A stretch of 64,000 bases of DNA from Burkholderia multivorans ATCC BAA-247 (lineage in GTDB: Bacteria; Pseudomonadota; Gammaproteobacteria; Burkholderiales; Burkholderiaceae), in the NCBI RefSeq assembly GCF_000959525.1, contig NZ_CP009830.1, positions 372,001 through 436,000 on the forward strand, read 5' to 3'. Below the pieces are notes generated by a model. That model was not told the DNA's origin. It searched no databases and worked only from the letters and a program-made list of their open reading frames with translations. Within the stretch, counting starts at the first letter, position 1. Each line of letters opens with the position of its first letter. A program made the position numbers and the translations under genes. Below are positions 60,422-64,000 of the stretch, piece after piece.

Positions 60422-60712
60422 ATGACGCAATCGAAACAGCAACAGGAACGCGACACGCGCGGCACGCGCCCCGGCACGCAGGACGAACAGCCTTTGCAGC
60501 CGGCCGAGCCGCGGCACCGTCCGGAGGCGGGCCGCCCGCCCGGCCATGCGCCGGGCGGCGGCGAGCTCGACGAAATTCCGGACGCCGACGTCGGCAAGGT
60601 CGCGCCCGACGATCCGCGCGAGACCGAGGTGCGCGACCCGGCGAACGACAAGCCGTGGCCCGAGGAGCACGACGGGCCCGACGACGCCGGCGACCGGCCG
60701 CGGCCGCTGTAG
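60422..60712 (+). CDS. Disordered hydrophilic protein (96 aa)
   Basis: 96 residues dominated by Gln, Pro, Asp, Glu, Arg and Gly (KQQQERDTRGTRPGTQDEQP, EIPDADVGKVAPDDPRETEV, a Pro/Asp/Glu-rich end). No hydrophobic core; predicted disordered and heat-soluble, like hydrophilins. GGAAAG stands six bases before ATG 60422. The third such protein in the window. Confidence 0.75.
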   Translation: MTQSKQQQERDTRGTRPGTQDEQPLQPAEPRHRPEAGRPPGHAPGGGELDEIPDADVGKVAPDDPRETEVRDPANDKPWPEEHDGPDDAGDRPRPL

Positions 60713-60832
60713 GGCGCACGCGCCCGACCGGCGTCCCCCGGTCGATAACCGAATTCTCACCAGGCGTCGCGCGCGTGCCGCGGGCGCTGTCGACACGGCC
60801 GTTCCCGCCGGGCGGTCGATGGAGTCTCGATC

Positions 60833-61834
60833 ATGTCATCCGATGAAATTTCCGCATCGCGGCGCAAATGGATGCAGGGCACGACCGCAGGGCTCGTGGC
60901 CGGCGTCGCGATGCCCGCCGTCGCGCAGACGGGCGCCCCGTCCGCCGGCGATACCGCGCCGCGCGACCCGCGCCCGCTGTATCCGCACGCGCCGTTTCCG
61001 GCCCAGCATCAGCCGTGGCCGGGGCTCGCAGGCCGCATGACGCCGCGCCCCGATCACGGCGAGCGCAGCTATCGCGGCAGCGGCCGGCTGGCGGGCCGCA
61101 AGGCGCTGATCACGGGCGGCGACTCGGGCATCGGCCGCGCCGTCGCGATCGCGTTCGCGCGCGAAGGCGCGGACGTCGCGATCGTCTACCTGCCGGACGA
61201 GGAGCCCGATGCACGCGAAGTCGTGCAGCTGATCCGCAGTGCGGGGCGCACGGCGGTGCCGCTGCCGGTCGACATCCGCAGCGAGGCCGCGTGCAACCGG
61301 CTCGTCGAGCAGGCCGCCACCGCGCTCGGCGGGCTCGACATCCTCGTGAACAATGCGGCGCGCCAGCAGAGCCACCCGTCGATCCTCGACATCAGCACCG
61401 AGCAGTTCGACTGGACGCTGCGCACGAACCTGTACGCGATGTTCTGGATCACGCGCGCGGCGATCCCGCGGATGCCGGCCGGCGCGGCGATCATCAATAC
61501 GACGTCGGTGAACGCGTACGATCCGTCCGCGAACCTGCTCGACTACGCGATGACGAAGGCCGCGATCGCGAATTTCACGAAGGGGCTGGCCAAGCAGATG
61601 ATCGAGCGCGGGATACGCGTGAACGGCGTCGCGCCCGGGCCGTTCTGGACGCCGCTGCAGGTGAGCGGCGGGCAGACCGAGCAGAACGTCGAGAAGTTCG
61701 GCGAGCAGGTGCCGATGGGCCGGCCGGGACAGCCGGCCGAGATCGCGTCGATCTACGTCGAGCTCGCGTCGGCGCAGGCGAGCTACGTGACCGGTCAGAT
61801 CTACGGCGCGTCGGGCGGCGCGGGGCAGCCGTGA
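60833..61834 (+). CDS. YghA-type SDR oxidoreductase with Tat-like signal
   Basis: 333 residues. The N-terminus has twin arginines, SRRKWMQ, then a hydrophobic stretch ending AMPAVAQ, which looks like a Tat signal peptide. The rest matches YghA/general-stress-protein-39 SDRs: GSGRLAGRKALITGGDSGIG, NNAARQQ, catalytic Ser in INTTSVNAY and YAMTKAA. NAD(P)-dependent SDRs are normally cytoplasmic, so export with bound cofactor would be notable. ATG 60833 follows GGAGTC weakly. The 120-bp gap before it shows no clear promoter. Confidence 0.9.
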   Translation: MSSDEISASRRKWMQGTTAGLVAGVAMPAVAQTGAPSAGDTAPRDPRPLYPHAPFPAQHQPWPGLAGRMTPRPDHGERSYRGSGRLAGRKALITGGDSGIGRAVAIAFAREGADVAIVYLPDEEPDAREVVQLIRSAGRTAVPLPVDIRSEAACNRLVEQAATALGGLDILVNNAARQQSHPSILDISTEQFDWTLRTNLYAMFWITRAAIPRMPAGAAIINTTSVNAYDPSANLLDYAMTKAAIANFTKGLAKQMIERGIRVNGVAPGPFWTPLQVSGGQTEQNVEKFGEQVPMGRPGQPAEIASIYVELASAQASYVTGQIYGASGGAGQP

Positions 61835-61869
61835 CGGCGGCCGTGAAGGCCGCCATGAATGCGGGCGTC

Positions 61870-61899
61870 TTGGAAAACTGTATGAATATACAGTATAGT
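61870..61899 (+). promoter_or_regulatory. uvrA promoter with LexA box
   Basis: LexA box CTGTATGAATATACAG (61878-61893) fits CTGT-N8-ACAG perfectly. It fills the 18-bp spacer between -35 TTGGAA (61870-61875) and -10 TATAGT (61894-61899), so LexA would block the polymerase and DNA damage would induce uvrA. Confidence 0.85.
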
Positions 61900-62003
61900 A
61901 TCCGTCGACATTGAGCCGTGCGCCGCGTCACGCGCGCGGCCGCGAGCGTGCGCCGCCGTCCGGCGCCGCGCACGCCGGCCAACTCTTTCCGACGGGTAAT
62001 CCA

Positions 62004-64000
<1,997 letters not shown>

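Overview
The window is about 68-69% G+C (rough estimate), with strong codon-position bias and long antisense open frames. Protein similarity recalled from memory points to a Burkholderia-type betaproteobacterium, probably a secondary replicon or accessory metabolic region. There are 53 supported protein genes, no rRNA or tRNA, no insertion sequence, no CRISPR array and no phage structural genes. Two genes are cut by the window edges: glgX on the left and uvrA on the right.

Layout. 1-10954 (minus) is an alpha-glucan operon, glgE > treS-maltokinase fusion > glgB > glgX, with every junction a 4-base ATGA overlap. 11124-15721 (minus) holds a NinX/DUF2591-like protein, an EEP phosphatase-like protein, a phospholipase D-VTT membrane fusion, an unknown protein and an MgtC-family protein. 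15903-16922 (plus) has a small protein and an orphan SdhB. 17341-23021 (minus) encodes a divergent caa3-type oxidase (subunit II with haem c, fused subunits I and III, a small membrane protein, a trihaem cytochrome c lipoprotein). 23301-27936 has an SDR, a GH15 enzyme and a ThDP oxidase-like enzyme. 28083-36127 (plus) has an enolase-superfamily enzyme, a gluconate-dehydrogenase-like pair, DUF305, a CioAB/CydAB quinol oxidase and an FRG protein. 36556-41539 contains small stress-type proteins (iron-permease-like, BON, DUF1641, NUDIX, DUF892, Mn catalase, a disordered peptide). 41770-46666 is an EmrAB-type tripartite efflux operon. 46990-49354 holds two units that share a MerR-type operator. 49823-55052 (minus) holds three glycosyltransferases and a flavohaemoglobin. 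55502-61834 returns to stress-type genes: a second MgtC, CBS, DUF2934, a zinc ribbon, disordered proteins, a hybrid histidine kinase and a YghA-like SDR. 62004 onward is uvrA behind a LexA box.

The main finding is regulatory. Seven exact sigma-54 (RpoN) -24/-12 elements, GGCACG-N4-TTGC, lie correctly oriented upstream of genes from 11 kb to 60 kb, and eight more sites match 9 of 10 fixed bases. They head most transcription units that otherwise look unrelated: storage glucan, two terminal oxidases, orphan SdhB, Mn catalase region, efflux, MgtC, small disordered proteins and the hybrid kinase. Several promoters have A/T-rich islands or IHF-like sites 35-100 bp upstream. One has a 197-bp double microsatellite immediately upstream. 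I therefore read most of the window as one RpoN-controlled energy-storage, respiration and stress island. Its enhancer-binding activator is not in the window. The 46.7-51 kb part and uvrA look like separate regulons (MerR-type and LexA).
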